Source: Megascapheus bottae
Taxonomy: Eukaryota > Chordata > Mammalia > Rodentia > Geomyidae
Direction of reading: 5' to 3'
DNA length: 64,000 nucleotides
NCBI GenBank assembly: GCA_024803745.1
Contig: JANJXV010000267.1
Coordinates: 559,001 to 623,000 of the forward strand
Within the stretch, counting starts at the first letter, position 1. The number at the start of each line of letters is the position of its first letter. Below the pieces are notes generated by a model, which had not been told where the DNA came from, ran no database searches, and saw nothing but the letters and a program-made list of their open reading frames with translations. A program made the translations under genes and the position numbers. Positions 31,047-42,779 of this stretch are shown piece by piece.

Positions 31047-31967
31047 AGCAGAGATGTGGAGCATTTCTTCATGTGTCTATAGGCCATTTTTGTTCCTTCT
31101 TCAGAGAAGACTCTCTTTAAGTCTTTGGCCTATTTTTAATGGGATGGGTGTTACTTTGGAGGTTAGTTTTGGAGTGATTCAATTTTTAGAGTTGTTGATA
31201 TATTTTAGATATGAGGCCTTTGTCCGTTGTTTGGGTGGTGAAGATCTTCTCCCACTCTGTAGGCTTCCTGATTAGTTTACTAGCTATATCCGTTGCCATA
31301 CAAAAGCTTTGCACTTTAATGCAGTCCCACTTATCCAGCCTTTCTCTGATTTGTTGTGATTCTTGGTCCTTATTAAGAAAGTTTCGACCTGTACCAAGGA
31401 GGCCTAGTGTATCTCCTATTCCTTCCTGTAAACTTTTCAGTGTGTCAGCTTTTACCTCCAGGTCTTTGATCCATTTGGAGTTAATTCTAGTTCAAGGTGA
31501 CAAAGAAGGATACAACTTTAGTTTTCTGCAGGTGTTTAACCAGTTCTGCCAGCACAACTTGTTGAAGAGGCTATCTTTCTTCCATTCTATTTTTTTGGCT
31601 CCCTTGTCAAAGATTAGGTGGCCATAGGTCTGTGGTTTAATATCTGGGTCCGCAGTTCTACTCCATTGGACTTCAGGCCTGTTCTTGTGCCAGTACCAAG
31701 CTGTTTTGAGAATTATAGCTCTGTAATAGAGTCTTAAGTTTGGAATTGAAATTCCTCCAGCGCTGTTCTTTCTGCTAAGAATTGCCTATTCTATTTCTTT
31801 AAAGAATGACATTGGGATGTTGATTGGTATTACATTGAATTTGTAGATAGCCCTTGGCAAGATTGTCATTTTCAGAATGTTGATTCTTCCAATCCAGGAG
31901 CATGGGAGGTTTTTCCATTTCCTTAGTTCTGCTTTAATTTCCTTTTTTATGGTTTTAAAGTTTTCAT

Positions 31968-32528
31968 CTAAACGGTCTTTACATTCTTAGTTAAGCTAAC
32001 TGCTAGGTACTTTATTTTCTTTGAGGCTATTGTGAAAGGAGTTTCTTTCCTGATTATTGCCTCGTTCCTCTCAGTGTTGGCGTAAAGTAAGGCAGTTGAT
32101 TTGTGAGGGTTGATTTTATGGCCTGCTACCCTTCCAAACCTTTGAATCAGCTCAAGGAACTTGGGAGTAGAGTCTATAGGATTCTTTAAATACAAAATCA
32201 TGTCATCTGCAAAGAGGGATAGTTTTATTTCCTCTTTCCCTACTTGGATCCCCTTTATGCTTGCTTCTTGCCTTATTACACTGCCTAGGAATTCTAGTAC
32301 TATGTTAAAAAGGAGTGGAGAGAGTGGGCATCCTTGTCTCGTTCCTGATTTTAGAGGGAATGGCTTTAGATTTTCACCATTAAGTATAATACTGGCAGTG
32401 GGTTTCTCATACACAGCCTTTATTACATTCAGAAATGTTCCATGGATTCCTAGTTTCTCCACATCTTTTAAGATAAAGGGGTTCTGGATGTTGTCAAATG
32501 CCTTTTCCGCATCTATTGAGACAGTCAT
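31968..32528 (-). pseudogene. L1 ORF2p reverse-transcriptase core (open fragment)
   Basis: 186 codons with the RT motifs in order: SIDAEKAFD (first catalytic Asp), [14 protein letters not shown] (template grip) and [12 protein letters not shown] (FADD catalytic pair). RT copies L1 RNA at the nicked target. All the catalytic Asp residues I can check are present. The frame ends at KNVKTV, where other copies continue KNVKDRL, because a base loss at 31977-31980 shifts the frame. Confidence 0.88.
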
Positions 32529-32784
32529 GTGATTTTATCCCTGCTCCTGTTGATGTGTTGAATTATATTAATTGATTTGTGTATGTTGAACCAGCTTTGC
32601 CTCCCTGTGATGAATCCAGTTTGATCATAGTGTATAATTTTTTGATGAGTTGTTGTAGAAGGTTGGCCAGTATTTTGTTGAGAAGTTTTGCATCGATGTT
32701 CATCAAAGATATGGGTCTATAGATCTCTTTCTTTGATGAATCTCTGTCTGGTTTGGGGATGAGGGATATGCTGGCTTCACCGAA

Positions 32785-33357
32785 TCATTTTGGTAAAGAA
32801 CCTTCAGTTTCAATTTCGTTGAAGAGCTTGAGGAGTATTGGTGTGAGCTCTGCTTTGAAGACCTTATAGAATTCAGCTGTGAATCCATCTGGCCCTGGGC
32901 TCTTTTTAAGTGGAAGTTGTCTTATTTCCATTTCTATTTCAGAGCTTGAAATAGGCCTGTTGAGTTGGGTTAGCTCTTCTTGGTTCAGTGTGGGTATGTT
33001 AATATTGTCGAGGAATTCATCCATTTCTTCTAGATTCTCAAATTTGTTGGCGTAAAATTTTGAGAAGTATTCCCTCATGATATTCTGGATCTTGGTAATT
33101 TCTGTCGTGATATTACCATTTTCATCTGCGATTTTGTTTTTTTCGATATGCTCTCTTCTTTTTTTGGTAAGATTTGCTAAGGGCTTGTCAATTTTGTTAA
33201 TTCTTTCAAAGAACCAACTCCTTGTTTTGTTGATTCTTTCTATAGTTTTTTTTAATTCCAAATCATTTAATTCTGCTTTGATTTTAATAATTTGCTTTCT
33301 CCTAATGGGTTTAGGGTTGGTTTGTTGCTCTTTTTCCAGGAGGTTAAGGTGAGACAT
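32785..33357 (-). pseudogene. L1 ORF2p region between endonuclease and RT (open fragment)
   Basis: 190 codons including the conserved [18 protein letters not shown], then the [10 protein letters not shown] stretch, and [16 protein letters not shown] at the start of the RT domain. The frame is lost at both ends by small lesions, after [10 protein letters not shown] downstream and before [12 protein letters not shown] upstream. Confidence 0.88.
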
Positions 33358-33575
33358 TAACTAGTTGGCTTGCCATTTTTCCAACTTGCTGTTGTAGGCA
33401 CTCAGCACTACAAATTTTCCTCTGAGTACTGCCTTTGTTGTGTCCCTAAGGAGTTGATATTTGTGTGCTCCTTATTGTTAAATTTCATAAACAGTTGGAT
33501 ATCTGTTCTGATCTCTTCGATTACCCATTGTTTTTGATTCAACAATGTGTTGTTCAGTCTCCATGAGTTACAGGG

Positions 33576-34262
33576 TCATCTTTGGTGGAGATGTGTGTTC
33601 AGCTCCAATTTGATGCCTTTATGGTCTGAGAGTGTGCATGGAATAATTTCAGTGTTTCTGAATCTGTCCAGGTTTGCTTTATGGCCTAAGATGTGGTCTA
33701 TTTTGGAAAATGTTCCATGTGCGGCTGAGAAAAACGTATATTGTGGTGTTACTGGGTGGAATATTGTGCAGATGTCTGTTACATCTAGTTGGTCTATATA
33801 GTTGTTCAGTTCTAAGGTTTCTCTTTTGAGTTTTTGCCTTCTTGATCTGTGCATAGGTGAGAGTGGTGTGTTAACCTCACCAACAATCACTGTATTTCGA
33901 TCTATGTATGGTTTCAGTGTAGGTAAAGTTTGCTTCATGAAGTTTGGAGCTCCGGGATTGGGTGTGTAAATATTTAGGATCGTTATGTCTTCCTGGAGGA
34001 AAGATCCCTTTAGTAGTATGTTGTAACCTTCTTTGTCTTTTCTAACTAATTTTAGTTTGAAGTCTATTGTATCTGATATGAGGATGGCAACTCCAGCCTG
34101 TTTATGGGGGCATTTAGACTGATAGAGTTTATTCCAACCTCTCACTTTCAAAAGATGATTGTTTTTGGTTAAGATGTGTCTCTTGAAGACAGCAGAACGA
34201 TGGCTCTTGCTTTTTGATCCAACTAGACAGCCTATGCCGTTTAATTGGAGAGTTAAGTCCAT
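33576..34262 (-). pseudogene. L1 ORF2p endonuclease domain, catalytic Asp changed
   Basis: The apurinic-type endonuclease of ORF2 nicks target DNA. The frame shows LVRKDKEGYNILLKGSF, IYTPNPGAPNFM, VGEVNTPLS, TFFSAAHGTFSKIDHILGHK and LSDHKGIKLEL. The SDH and IDHIL motifs with their catalytic residues are kept. The family motif GDFNTPLS reads GEVNTPLS, so the catalytic Asp is Glu. The frame opens mid-domain (the start reads LQLNGIGC, from a non-ATG codon), and the true N-terminus lies at higher coordinates in a broken frame. Confidence 0.87.
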
Positions 34263-34537
34263 TGATATTGAGAGTTAGGATTGAGAGATATTTATTAGTT
34301 CCTACCATTTTTAAAAGCTTTTAGTAGGGCCTGTGTCTTGACAGTTCTTGTGGTCCTTAGATGGTATGCTTTTTAGGTGCCATTTCTTTCCCTATAATGC
34401 ATTTATTTTGGTTTTGTATGTATAGAGCATCGTTGAGAATTCTCTGTAGTGTTGGTTTTGTTTCGACATATTGTTTCAGCTTTTCCCTGGAATGGAATGT
34501 TTTATTGTTCCCTCAGTTTGAATGAGAGCTTAGCTGG

Positions 34538-34984
34538 CTACAGTATTCTTGGTTGGTAGTTATTTGATTTAAGGGCATGACATATATGCTTCCAGTCACT
34601 TCGTGCTTGCATGGTCTCTGCTGAGAAATCTGGGGTTATTCTGATTGGTTTGCCTTTATAGGTTACTGATCCCTTTTCCCTGGCTGCCTTTAGGATCTTT
34701 CCTTTCGTTTCTCTTGATCCAGTTCGGATCACAATGTGGCGGTGGGATGTTGTTTTCTGTTCAGGTCTGTTTGGGGTTCTAAAAGCTTCTCGTATCTGGA
34801 TGGGCCTGCCCTTCTGGATATTTGGGAAATTCTCTGAGATGATTCCCTGAAGTATATTTCCAATACCATTGACCTCTTTCTCCACACCCTCCTCAATACC
34901 AACTAGCCTTAAATTAGGCTGCCTAATTGTATGTTGGACCTCCTGAAGCGCTCTCTCATATTTCCTAGATTTGGATTGACTCAT
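34538..34984 (-). pseudogene. L1 ORF1p C-terminal half, copy A
   Basis: 148 codons beginning MSQSKSRKYERALQEV and covering RRM and C-terminal domain. It ends at the same NNYQPRIL/TAG as copy B. It is separated from its N-terminal half by lesions at 34985-35125. Confidence 0.88.
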
Positions 34985-35124
34985 TTTCTGTTCTTTGTAA
35001 TACCTAAATTGTCTTCAGCCCCGGAAATTCTCTCCTCTGCATTGTCTAATCTGCTATCAAAGCTATCTACTTTATTTTTCATCTCCCTTGCTTCTAATTG
35101 CTCACTTTTTATGCCTTGCGTCTC

Positions 35125-35466
35125 TTATTTTACATCATGTATGGATTTCTTTATCTCCTTGATTTCCTTTTGAGTGGTTAGCTCAGTAGCTTTATTTTCT
35201 TTGGACTTTTGCTGGAGTTTGGTCCCGTTTTTATTTGTGGATTCTATGAATTCATCCATCTGTCTTTGAAAAACCTTTATTATGGCCTCCTTTATGGCTT
35301 CTTCTTTTTCACTTATCACCTTGTTTTTGCTTTCCTCTTGTTCATCTATGGCTTCCTCCATTATCTCTTTCTTTATATTTTCACATTTTCCATTAATGAT
35401 GTTTATCAATTGCATTTGTGTAGCACTTGGAAGAATCTCCTCTAGGTTTGTCAGTGACTGTTCCAT
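35125..35466 (-). pseudogene. L1 ORF1p N-terminal half, copy A
   Basis: 113 codons beginning MEQSLTNLEEILPSATQ and covering the coiled-coil start. It ends prematurely at KKSIHDVK, where copy B continues KKSIHDQNQEMQG. Upstream, a TAG replaces the CAG of copy B just before MEQSL, so the natural first 24 residues are out of reach. Confidence 0.87.
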
Positions 35467-36217
35467 TGTCTATTTACATTGGGTGGGGGATGTTGTTTCT
35501 TGATTTGACATTTTTCTTGAGTTTTTTGTTCTGCCCATTTGAAAATGGGAGCAAGATTACCACTAAATATGATTATAGTTTTTCAGATATAACCAACCTA
35601 GACCTCTGTAGCTGGCAGACACTAGATGTTCACAAGTTTTCATTGGTATTATCACTCTTTGTTTTTGTGCACTTACAGACCCGTCTAATACAACCACTGA
35701 TAAGCGATTTATACCCAAAACAATAAGCCTCTCAATCCAATCTCTATTGTCTTTAAGTCCCTCTGAGCCTAGAGAATAATTAACCACCTACATATACAAT
35801 ATTGTTCAACAGCCATCAAGTGTAGATCCGTGCAGTATAAGGGTTGAAAGACGAGCAGAGGTCCAGTGATAGAAAAAAAAGAATGAGTGAGGTCAGGGGA
35901 GGTACAAAAGGATTAACGTAGGAGTGTACGAATATTGTAGTCATGAAGAAAAGGTATAGCATAAGGATAACTGCCCTAAGTTGGTAAGTAGGTAGCATAT
36001 TTGAGTACAAAGTTTGGAAAGTATTAGTATAAAACATATGTGTTGCTTAAAGACTAGCTCTTAGCTCAACCAGTGGCCTCACAGTGGACCATGGGATGGA
36101 TCTGTTTTTCGTGTCTACATTGAGGGAAAGGGGTATTTCACAAGATGCAGAAGCGAAGATTTCAGAAGCAAATGCTGTGAGTGAATTAGCTCATTAAAAG
36201 CATTTTTATTTTCTTTT

Positions 36218-36410
36218 ATCTTTCTGCCAGTCTTGGGGCTTGAATTCAGGGACTGAGCACTGTCCTCGGGTTTTCTCAAGTCTAGCCCTCTGCCACTTGA
36301 GCCACAGTGCCACATCTAGATTTTCTATCTATGTGATACTGAGCAATCAAACCCAGATCTTCATGGATGCTAGGCAAGCACTCTACCACTATGCCAAACT
36401 CTCAACCCTG
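36218..36410 (-). mobile_element. ID-headed composite SINE, antisense
   Basis: GGGGCTTGAATTCAGGGACT, TGAGCCACAGTGCCACATCT and GGATGCTAGGCAAGCACTCT. Inverted partner of 13206-13393. Confidence 0.87.
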
Positions 36411-36643
36411 ACATAGTAATTATAAAGGCATCATCATCATCATCATATCCAAATATCTTTTCTCCTACAAAGAATGAACACTTAAGTGTGTCTAATGCTT
36501 TTTTTTATATTTTCACTAATTCTTCTGTGTTTTTCCCTCTTGCATTTTTTACACTTGACAGCAAAGCTAATCATCAGGAAAAAATTGATTAGGATACAGA
36601 AACCTAATAATATCCTAGTAGATTGACGTCAAAAATATGTGCA

Positions 36644-36841
36644 AGATGCCCTGTGTTTCACCTAGTGGTACAGTACTTGGCTACCAAGCAAAAAGGCTCA
36701 GGTTGGATTCCTCATTACCACATACATAGAAAACGCTGCAAGTGGTGCAGTGGCTCGGTGGGACAGCTAAAGCCTAAAGAAAGCCCAAGAACAATGTTCA
36801 CACTCTGAAGTCAAGTCCCAAGACTAGCAAAAACAAAAAAA
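36644..36841 (+). mobile_element. ID-headed composite SINE, sense
   Basis: TTTCACCTAGTGGTACAGTA, GGATTCCTCATTACCACATA and AAGTGGTGCAGTGGCTCGGT, then an A-rich tail. Inverted partner of 12783-12973. Confidence 0.85.
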
Positions 36842-37885
36842 AATTCGACAAGGGGCAAAATGCAGGCAGAGAAGGCACTGTGAAGCAAATGTTTTGTAAA
36901 GGATGAGGGCAATATTGACCCTTAAGTTTGGATCTTACCTAAGAAAGGCTCCTTGAGCCTGAGACCAGACTAGTAGTTGGGCCTAGTGGAAGACATTGGG
37001 ATTGGACAAATAAGGTGTGCTGTTTACTACATCCACATGTATATTGTGAGATTGGAGGAGATGTTCAGCCTCCAGTATGTCTCTGGTGAGGTCTTTTGTG
37101 AGCAAGGATCTTTGGTCATTGGGCCCTGAAAGGTGACCCTGCCTCCCTCACAATGGAACAGAATATGGAACCCTGGTAACCAAGCCACTGTAACTAACAA
37201 CCAGCTCAAGCCAGCTCACTTGGCCTGTGGCTCAGGAGGAAGAAAGATGTTGCTGTGCTGTTGCCAAAGGTCAGGAAACTCGAGTCTCAGGCATGGAAGT
37301 TGTGGATGTCTTACTCGAAGATGTACATGCTAGATCATTGCCAAGCCACAAACCCAGTATAACAGAACTTTCTCTAAGAAGAAGGCCAGGAAAATCCAGG
37401 GCAACCAGATGAGGTAAATTTCTAAGAAGAAATGTATTTGACCCCATCATCCTCCCTACACACTACAACTTTCTTTTTTTTTCATTTTTTTATTTTAATT
37501 AGTAAAAGGGTTAGATGATATTTGCCAGATAGAAGGTGCATTAATTTACATACATTGATACCCTTTCACATGTCTTGGTACCCATTTCCCTCCAACCCCA
37601 TACCCCCCACCCGTCTTGGTTTTCCCCCCTTCCCTATCAAATTTCAAATATCCAAATACAAATAAATTCAATATATAAGATAAAGTGAGATACTATACCA
37701 ATATGGGATAACCAAGGGACAGCAAACGAGATGAGAGACAACATAGTACATTAAGGACAACAATCATTCATTATATGGCTTTTGTGTCAATATCCTGGAG
37801 GTCCATTCAATTAGCTTCACATTATGTTGCCTTATATATGGCCTTTTGCTCTATTGACAATCTCTGCTAGTAGAGCCCAAGGTTT

Positions 37886-38458
37886 CTACTGATTATGACG
37901 AATGAAGGAAACCACTGAGACTAAGTTCCTTTGAGTCTGTCTTACTTCACTTAATATGATTTGTTCTAAGTCTTTCCATTTCCTAACAAATGGGGCGATG
38001 CCATTCTTTCTGAGAGCAGCATAGAATTCCATTGTGTACAAATACCACAACTTGTTGATCCACTCATCAACTGAGGGACATCTGGGTTGGTTCCATATCT
38101 TTGCTATGGTGAATAGTGCTGCAATGAACATTGTTGTGCTAGTGGGTTTAGTATGCCCTTGTTTCTGGATTGTTGGGTAAATGCCAAGTACTGGAATTGC
38201 TGGGTCATAGGGGAGTTCTATGTTTAGCCTTTTGAGGCACTGCCACACTGCTTTCCATAGTGGTTGAATGAGTTTGCACTCCCACCAACAATGTAGTAGT
38301 GATCCCTCCTGTCCGCATCCCCTCCAGGATCTGTTGTCATTCATTTTCCTGATCCTGGCCATTCTAACTGGAGTGAGGTGGAATCTTAGAATTGTTTCGA
38401 TTTGCATTTCTTTTATGACCAGAGATGTGGAGCATTTCTTCATGTGTCTATAGGCCAT
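37886..38458 (-). pseudogene. L1 ORF2p C-terminal domain (open fragment)
   Basis: 190 codons. It contains the Cys-rich motif of ORF2 (WRGCGQEGSLLHCWWECKL), then PLWKAVWQCLKRLNIELPYD and the final NQPRCPSVDEWINKLWYLYT. The C-terminal domain contributes to RNA binding and retrotransposition. The product would end at VSFIRHNQ, near the natural ORF2 end. It is cut off from the RT segment by lesions around 38460-38820. Confidence 0.88.
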
Positions 38459-38822
38459 TTTTGTTTCTTCTTCAGAGAAGACTCTCTTTAAGTCTTTGGC
38501 CTATTTTTAATGGGATGGGTGTTACTTTGGAGGTTAGTTTTGGAGTGATTCAATTTTTTGAGTTGTTGATATATTTTATATATGAGGCCTTTGTCCGTTG
38601 TTTGGTTGGTGAAGATCTTCTACCACTCTGCAGTCTTCCTGATTAGTTTACTAGCTATATACGTTGCCAAACAAAAGCTCTGCACTTTAATGCAGTCCCA
38701 CTTATCCAGCCTTTCTCTGATTTGTTGTGATTCTTGGTCCCTATTAAGAAAGTTTCGACCTGTGCCAAGGAGGCCTAGTGTATCTCCTATTCCTTCCTGT
38801 AAACTTTTCAGTGTGTCAGCTT

Positions 38823-39620
38823 TTACCTCCAGGTCTTTGATCCATTTGGAGTTAATTCTAGTGCAAGGTGACAAAGAGGATCCATCTTTAGTTTTGTGCA
38901 GGTGTTTAACCAGTTCTGCCAGCACAACTTGTTGAAGAGGCTATCTTTCTTCCATTCTATTTTTTTGGCTCCCTGGTCAAAGATTAGGTGGCCATAGGTC
39001 TGTGGTTTAATATCTGGGTCCGCAGTTCTACTCCATTGGACTTCAGGCCTGTTCTTGTGCCAGTACCAAGCTGTTTTGAGAATTATAGCTCTGTAATAGA
39101 GTCTTAAGATTGGAATTGAAATTCCTCCAGCGCTGTTCTTTCTGCTAAGAAGTGTTTTTGCTATATTGGGTCTTTTATTATTCCATATGAAATTTTGAAT
39201 TGCCTCTTCTATTTCTTTAAAGAATGACATTGGGTTGTTGATTGGTATTACATTGATTTTGTAGATAGCCCTTGGCAAGATTGTCATTTTCACAATGTTG
39301 ATTCTTCCAATCCAGGAGCATGGGAGGTTTTTCCATTTCCTTAGTTCTGCTTTAATTTCCTTTTTTATGGTTTTAAAGTTTTCATCTAAACGGTCCTTTA
39401 CATTCTTAGTTAAGCTAATTCCTAGGTACTTTATTTTCTTTGAGGCTACTGTGAAAGGAGTTTCTTTCCTGATTATTGCCTCGTTCCTCTCAGTGTTGGC
39501 GTAAAGGAAGGCAGTTGATTTGTGAGGGTTGATTTTATGGCCTGCTACCCTTCCAAAGCTTTGAATCAGCACAAGGAGCTTGGGAGTAGGGTCTATAGGA
39601 TTCTTTAAATACAGAATCAT
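38823..39620 (-). pseudogene. L1 ORF2p RT/thumb region (open fragment)
   Basis: 265 codons starting just after the FADD pair ([16 protein letters not shown]). It continues through [38 protein letters not shown], the [19 protein letters not shown] motif and [15 protein letters not shown] to [12 protein letters not shown]. It is the longest ORF2 frame here and is only lightly damaged. Confidence 0.9.
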
Positions 39621-39784
39621 GTCATCTGCAAAGAGGGATAGTTTTATTTCCTCTTTCCCTACTTGGATCCCCTTTATGCTTGTTTCTTGCCTTATTGCAC
39701 TGCCTAGGCGTTCTAGTACTATGTTAAAAAGGAGTGGAGAGAGTGGGCATCCTGAATGCTAACCCTTATCACTTTTATGCAAAG

Positions 39785-39935
39785 CTTAGGCCTGTGGCAT
39801 TTTAAGCACAATTCAACGTTCTGTTTTTTGCTGGTTAATTAGAGGTAAAAGTCTTATGGAATTTATTGCATGGCTGATTTTGACCTGGAATCCTCAGGTC
39901 TCAGCTTATCTTGAGTAGCTAGGATTACAGTACTT
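39785..39935 (-). mobile_element. Degraded B1-like SINE, antisense (paralogue of 800-965)
   Basis: GCTGGTTAATTAGAGGTAAA, TCCTCAGGTCTCAGCTTATC and TTGAGTAGCTAGGATTACAG. Confidence 0.6.
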
Positions 39936-40339
39936 TTACAACCTGTATGCTCATACACATCGCTTCTGATCCAAACACTCATTGTTCAATTTAACTAACA
40001 AGATGTGAGGAAAGATGATTGACTGTAATTTACTAGATGGGCTTCTAGTGAGTATATATTTCCACTTCCACTCTGAAGCCAGGGAAATGTTTCTGGTACA
40101 TGTTTCAACTATCTCCCAAAGAGGAAATAATTTGTGAGTACGTTTGCTAGTATTTCAGATAGGAGATGGACTTTGGTGTTTGGAACCTGTTGGGCAGAGT
40201 GTATCAGCTGGGCTGTGATAACAGAGATGATGTTTCAGACAGGAATATTTTCATCCCAGACAGACTTAATCCAGATCCTTGGATTTCAGGCCTTGAGTAG
40301 ATAGAATTACAAGTGTGAGCTGCCACCACCACCTGGTTC

Positions 40340-41035
40340 ATTTTGGAAACCTTAATTGCTTCTCATTTGTTCCTTTCCTTTTTTGGAAGATTGATCTAAG
40401 CTGGCTGATTCTGCATCACAATGAAGTGATTGGCCTCAGGAATTGCAAATATTTGTTTCATCAGCACGGAATGAATGAAGTTGATCTAAACCCAATAGTA
40501 TTTTCCTTCTGATAAATAGGGAACTTACTTATATCATTTTTCCTTGCCTTTGCCTTCCCAAAGCAAGCAACATGTTTCTTAAAAACTATACTTCATGAGA
40601 ATATTATAATTAGAAGCTATCTTCTGCACACTTCAGAATAGTCCTTGCATTTATAAACTTATATTACAATATTAGGTAGAAGAATGGTGACTGTTAGTTT
40701 CATAACTATTTCATATGTTTTACTCTTTAAGGCTCATTAACTCAAGAAGGGATTAAATACATTTAGATAATAGTAGAACATAGCTGCTGCTGATTTGATG
40801 TGTGTGCAAATGATACACAGATTTATTAGGATTACTCAAAAGTTTTCTTCAAATTTTCAGTAGTAGACTGCTATGCTAACTGGAAGGTGATAGTAATGAT
40901 GCTGAAATTCTATGAATCAGCTATGAAGCAGAATTTCAGGGGAGAGTATTTGCTAGGGACTTAATTTCTAAGACGCATATCAAGAATATTGAACTATAAC
41001 AGTAAATGATGGAGGACTCAGCGTCACATTTTGTT
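40340..41035. other. Unassigned sequence of block A including the copy-specific 278 bp
   Basis: No gene or repeat recognised. The segment 40627-40904 has no SINE or L1 features and no flanking duplication. Confidence 0.6.
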
Positions 41036-41037
41036 TG

Positions 41038-41262
41038 TTTTATGCAAGTTTTGGGACTTGAACCCAGGGCCTGGGAACTATCCTTAAATGTTTTTTTTTT
41101 TTTTGCTTCAGGCTAGTGTTCTACCACTTGATCCACAGATCCACCTCCAGATTTTTGGTAATGAACTGTAAATCAGAACATCATGCAATTTGTTTGGGCT
41201 GGATTCAAACCTGATTCTCTGTAGATAGGATTCCAAGTGTGAGCGCACAGAGCCTGGCTAGT
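41038..41262 (-). mobile_element. B1-like composite SINE, antisense (paralogue of 1785-2000)
   Basis: GGGACTTGAACCCAGGGCCT, a T-run longer than in the left copy, and CTACCACTTGATCCACAGAT. Confidence 0.75.
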
Positions 41263-41280
41263 ATCATTCATCATTCAAGT

Positions 41281-41497
41281 CATGGGACTGCAATTCTGCA
41301 CCTGGGTCTTGTCACTGAGCTTTTCAGCTCAAGACTACTGCCCTATCCCTTGAGCCATAGGGCCACTTCTGGGTTTCTGGTGGTTAATTGGAGATAAGAG
41401 TCACATGGACTTCAGTGCCCAGGCTGACTTTGAACTGCTATCCTTGGATCCCAGCCTCTTGAGTAGCTACATTTACAAGTGTGAGCCACCACACCCG
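41281..41497 (-). mobile_element. B1-like composite SINE, antisense (full version of 2020-2224)
   Basis: GAGCTTTTCAGCTCAAGACT and GAACTGCTATCCTTGGATCC, with a complete head ending CACCACACCCGGCT. Confidence 0.85.
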
Positions 41498-41509
41498 GCT
41501 AAATTATTT

Positions 41510-41905
41510 TTTAAGTTAATTTCTTTTGTTAAGTCAATATATAGTTGGCATACGGTTACATAAGTAATGAACACATTTCTTAAGAAAATTGTTATCCCCT
41601 CCCTCCTTTTTCTCTGTTTTCCTACCCTCAGCCCCCTCTCTACCCAGATTGTTCAGTTCATTTCCGTTTAGTGTCTTCCAAGTATCACTGTTCAATTGGT
41701 TCACCCATTTTCCTTTGTTTTTTTTTTTTACCATTTTATTATACCCTCTCCATTACCCAAATCACATACACCTATGTACAAGACACAGGGTAGCCGAATT
41801 CAACACAGTGACTACAGAGAATAAAACTAAAGGGAAAAAGAAGAAAAGAGGTAAAAAGCAAAGAAAATGAAAGAACATCATACAGTACCTTAGAAGCAAC
41901 AACAC
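41510..41905 (-). mobile_element. Probable L1 3'-end sequence, antisense (paralogue of 2225-2645)
   Basis: Same motif order as the left copy, with CATACGGTTACATAAGTAAT followed by a C/T-rich stretch. Family assignment is tentative. Confidence 0.4.
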
Positions 41906-41934
41906 TGAAAAAACAAAACATAAAACCTTGGGCT

Positions 41935-42070
41935 GAAAATGAAGCTTGCCTAGCATGTATGAAACCGTGGATTCCATTCCTCAGCACCACATAAAAAAAA
42001 TCTGGAAGTGCCACTGTGACTCAGCTGGTAGATTTCTAACGTTCAGCACAGAGTGTCTCCAAGTGACAAA
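41935..42070 (+). mobile_element. ID-headed composite SINE, sense (paralogue of 2650-2790)
   Basis: GCTTGCCTAGCATGTATGAA, CCTCAGCACCACATAAAAAA and CACTGTGACTCAGCTGGTAG. Confidence 0.7.
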
Positions 42071-42164
42071 AATCTGTCACATTTAAGTCAGGCTTCAAAA
42101 CTTTTCTAGGAACCAGTTACATGATTTGGAAGAAAGTCCAATTTTCAAAAAATCACTAGCCAGG

Positions 42165-42400
42165 CGCTGGAGGGTCATAATTGTCATTCTACTAGCCAGG
42201 GAGAAGGTGATTCAAAGCCTTTGCAAGCAAAAAAACGAAAACAAAAAAAAACTGTAAGATTCTACTCTCCACTTATCCACCCAAAAACTAAGTGGAGTTG
42301 TGGCTAAAACTGGTACAGCATTAGCCTTGAGGATAAAGAACTAAGAGACCTTGCCCAGGTCCAAAGTTCAAGGTCCCCACCAAGAAAGAAAAAAAAGGAG
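42165..42400 (+). mobile_element. B1-like composite SINE, sense (paralogue of 2878-3122)
   Basis: AGCCAGGCGCTGGAGGGTCA head, GTTGTGGCTAAAACTGGTAC 3' module and A-rich tail. Confidence 0.65.
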
Positions 42401-42779
42401 TCCAGATACCTTAGTTTCAAAAGTATATCTGGATATCTTAGTAGATTTTTCTGATTTTTCCTCATTCATCTGATGGAACCACATAATCTTGATCCTGATC
42501 TGACTAAGAGCCTGCATTGTGCTTAATAAATTCATTCCACATATTCCAGTAGAATCTTGACAGCTAACAGCCACTTACCAATGCTTTATTCTACGTTTAG
42601 GCCAGTATGTCTTCATACCATCTACACAGTCAGCTATATCATCTTTCCAGAAGTATCATTGAGTGTAGAACACTCAGAACTAAAATAATTGCATAAAGAT
42701 GTAATAAAACCCCTTGATTCATTAAGAAAATTTCTGTACCACTTAGAGCAAGTACATTAGTAGTATTTACCTCTAGCCT

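Larger units (their letters stand above)
31047..36090 (-). mobile_element. L1 copy A: near-complete 5' UTR, ORF1 and most of ORF2; 3' end missing
   Basis: Minus strand from right to left: 5' UTR (about 35530-36090), broken ORF1 (35466-34538), then ORF2 endonuclease, linker, reverse transcriptase and part of the C-terminal region. The left edge, at ATGTGGAGCATTTCTTCATG, corresponds to 38424 in the 3'-complete L1 copy, so about 950 bp (ORF2 C-terminus and 3' UTR) are lacking. Its left edge is fused directly to the 5' UTR of copy B. At least four frame breaks split ORF2, so it is inactive. Confidence 0.9.
36097..37470 (-). repeat. Segmental duplication block B, right copy (inverted)
   Basis: This is the reverse complement of 12150-13504. 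It starts at TCTGTTTTTCGTGTCTACAT, next to the 5' end of L1 copy A. It ends at CACTACAACTTTC, where the poly-T of another L1 begins, so the right limit of homology may have been overwritten by that L1. It holds two composite SINEs and no gene. Confidence 0.88.
37472..39753 (-). mobile_element. L1 copy C: 3'-complete, 5'-truncated
   Basis: It starts with a T-rich run (poly-A complement) and the 3' UTR complement (TAGTAAAAGGGTTAGATGAT, with a C-rich run near 37610), and goes through the ORF2 C-terminus into the RT domain. It ends sharply after CATCCT at 39753. Standard 5' truncation. No clear target-site duplication was found, because the right end is the ancestral junction shared with position 776. 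Confidence 0.9.
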
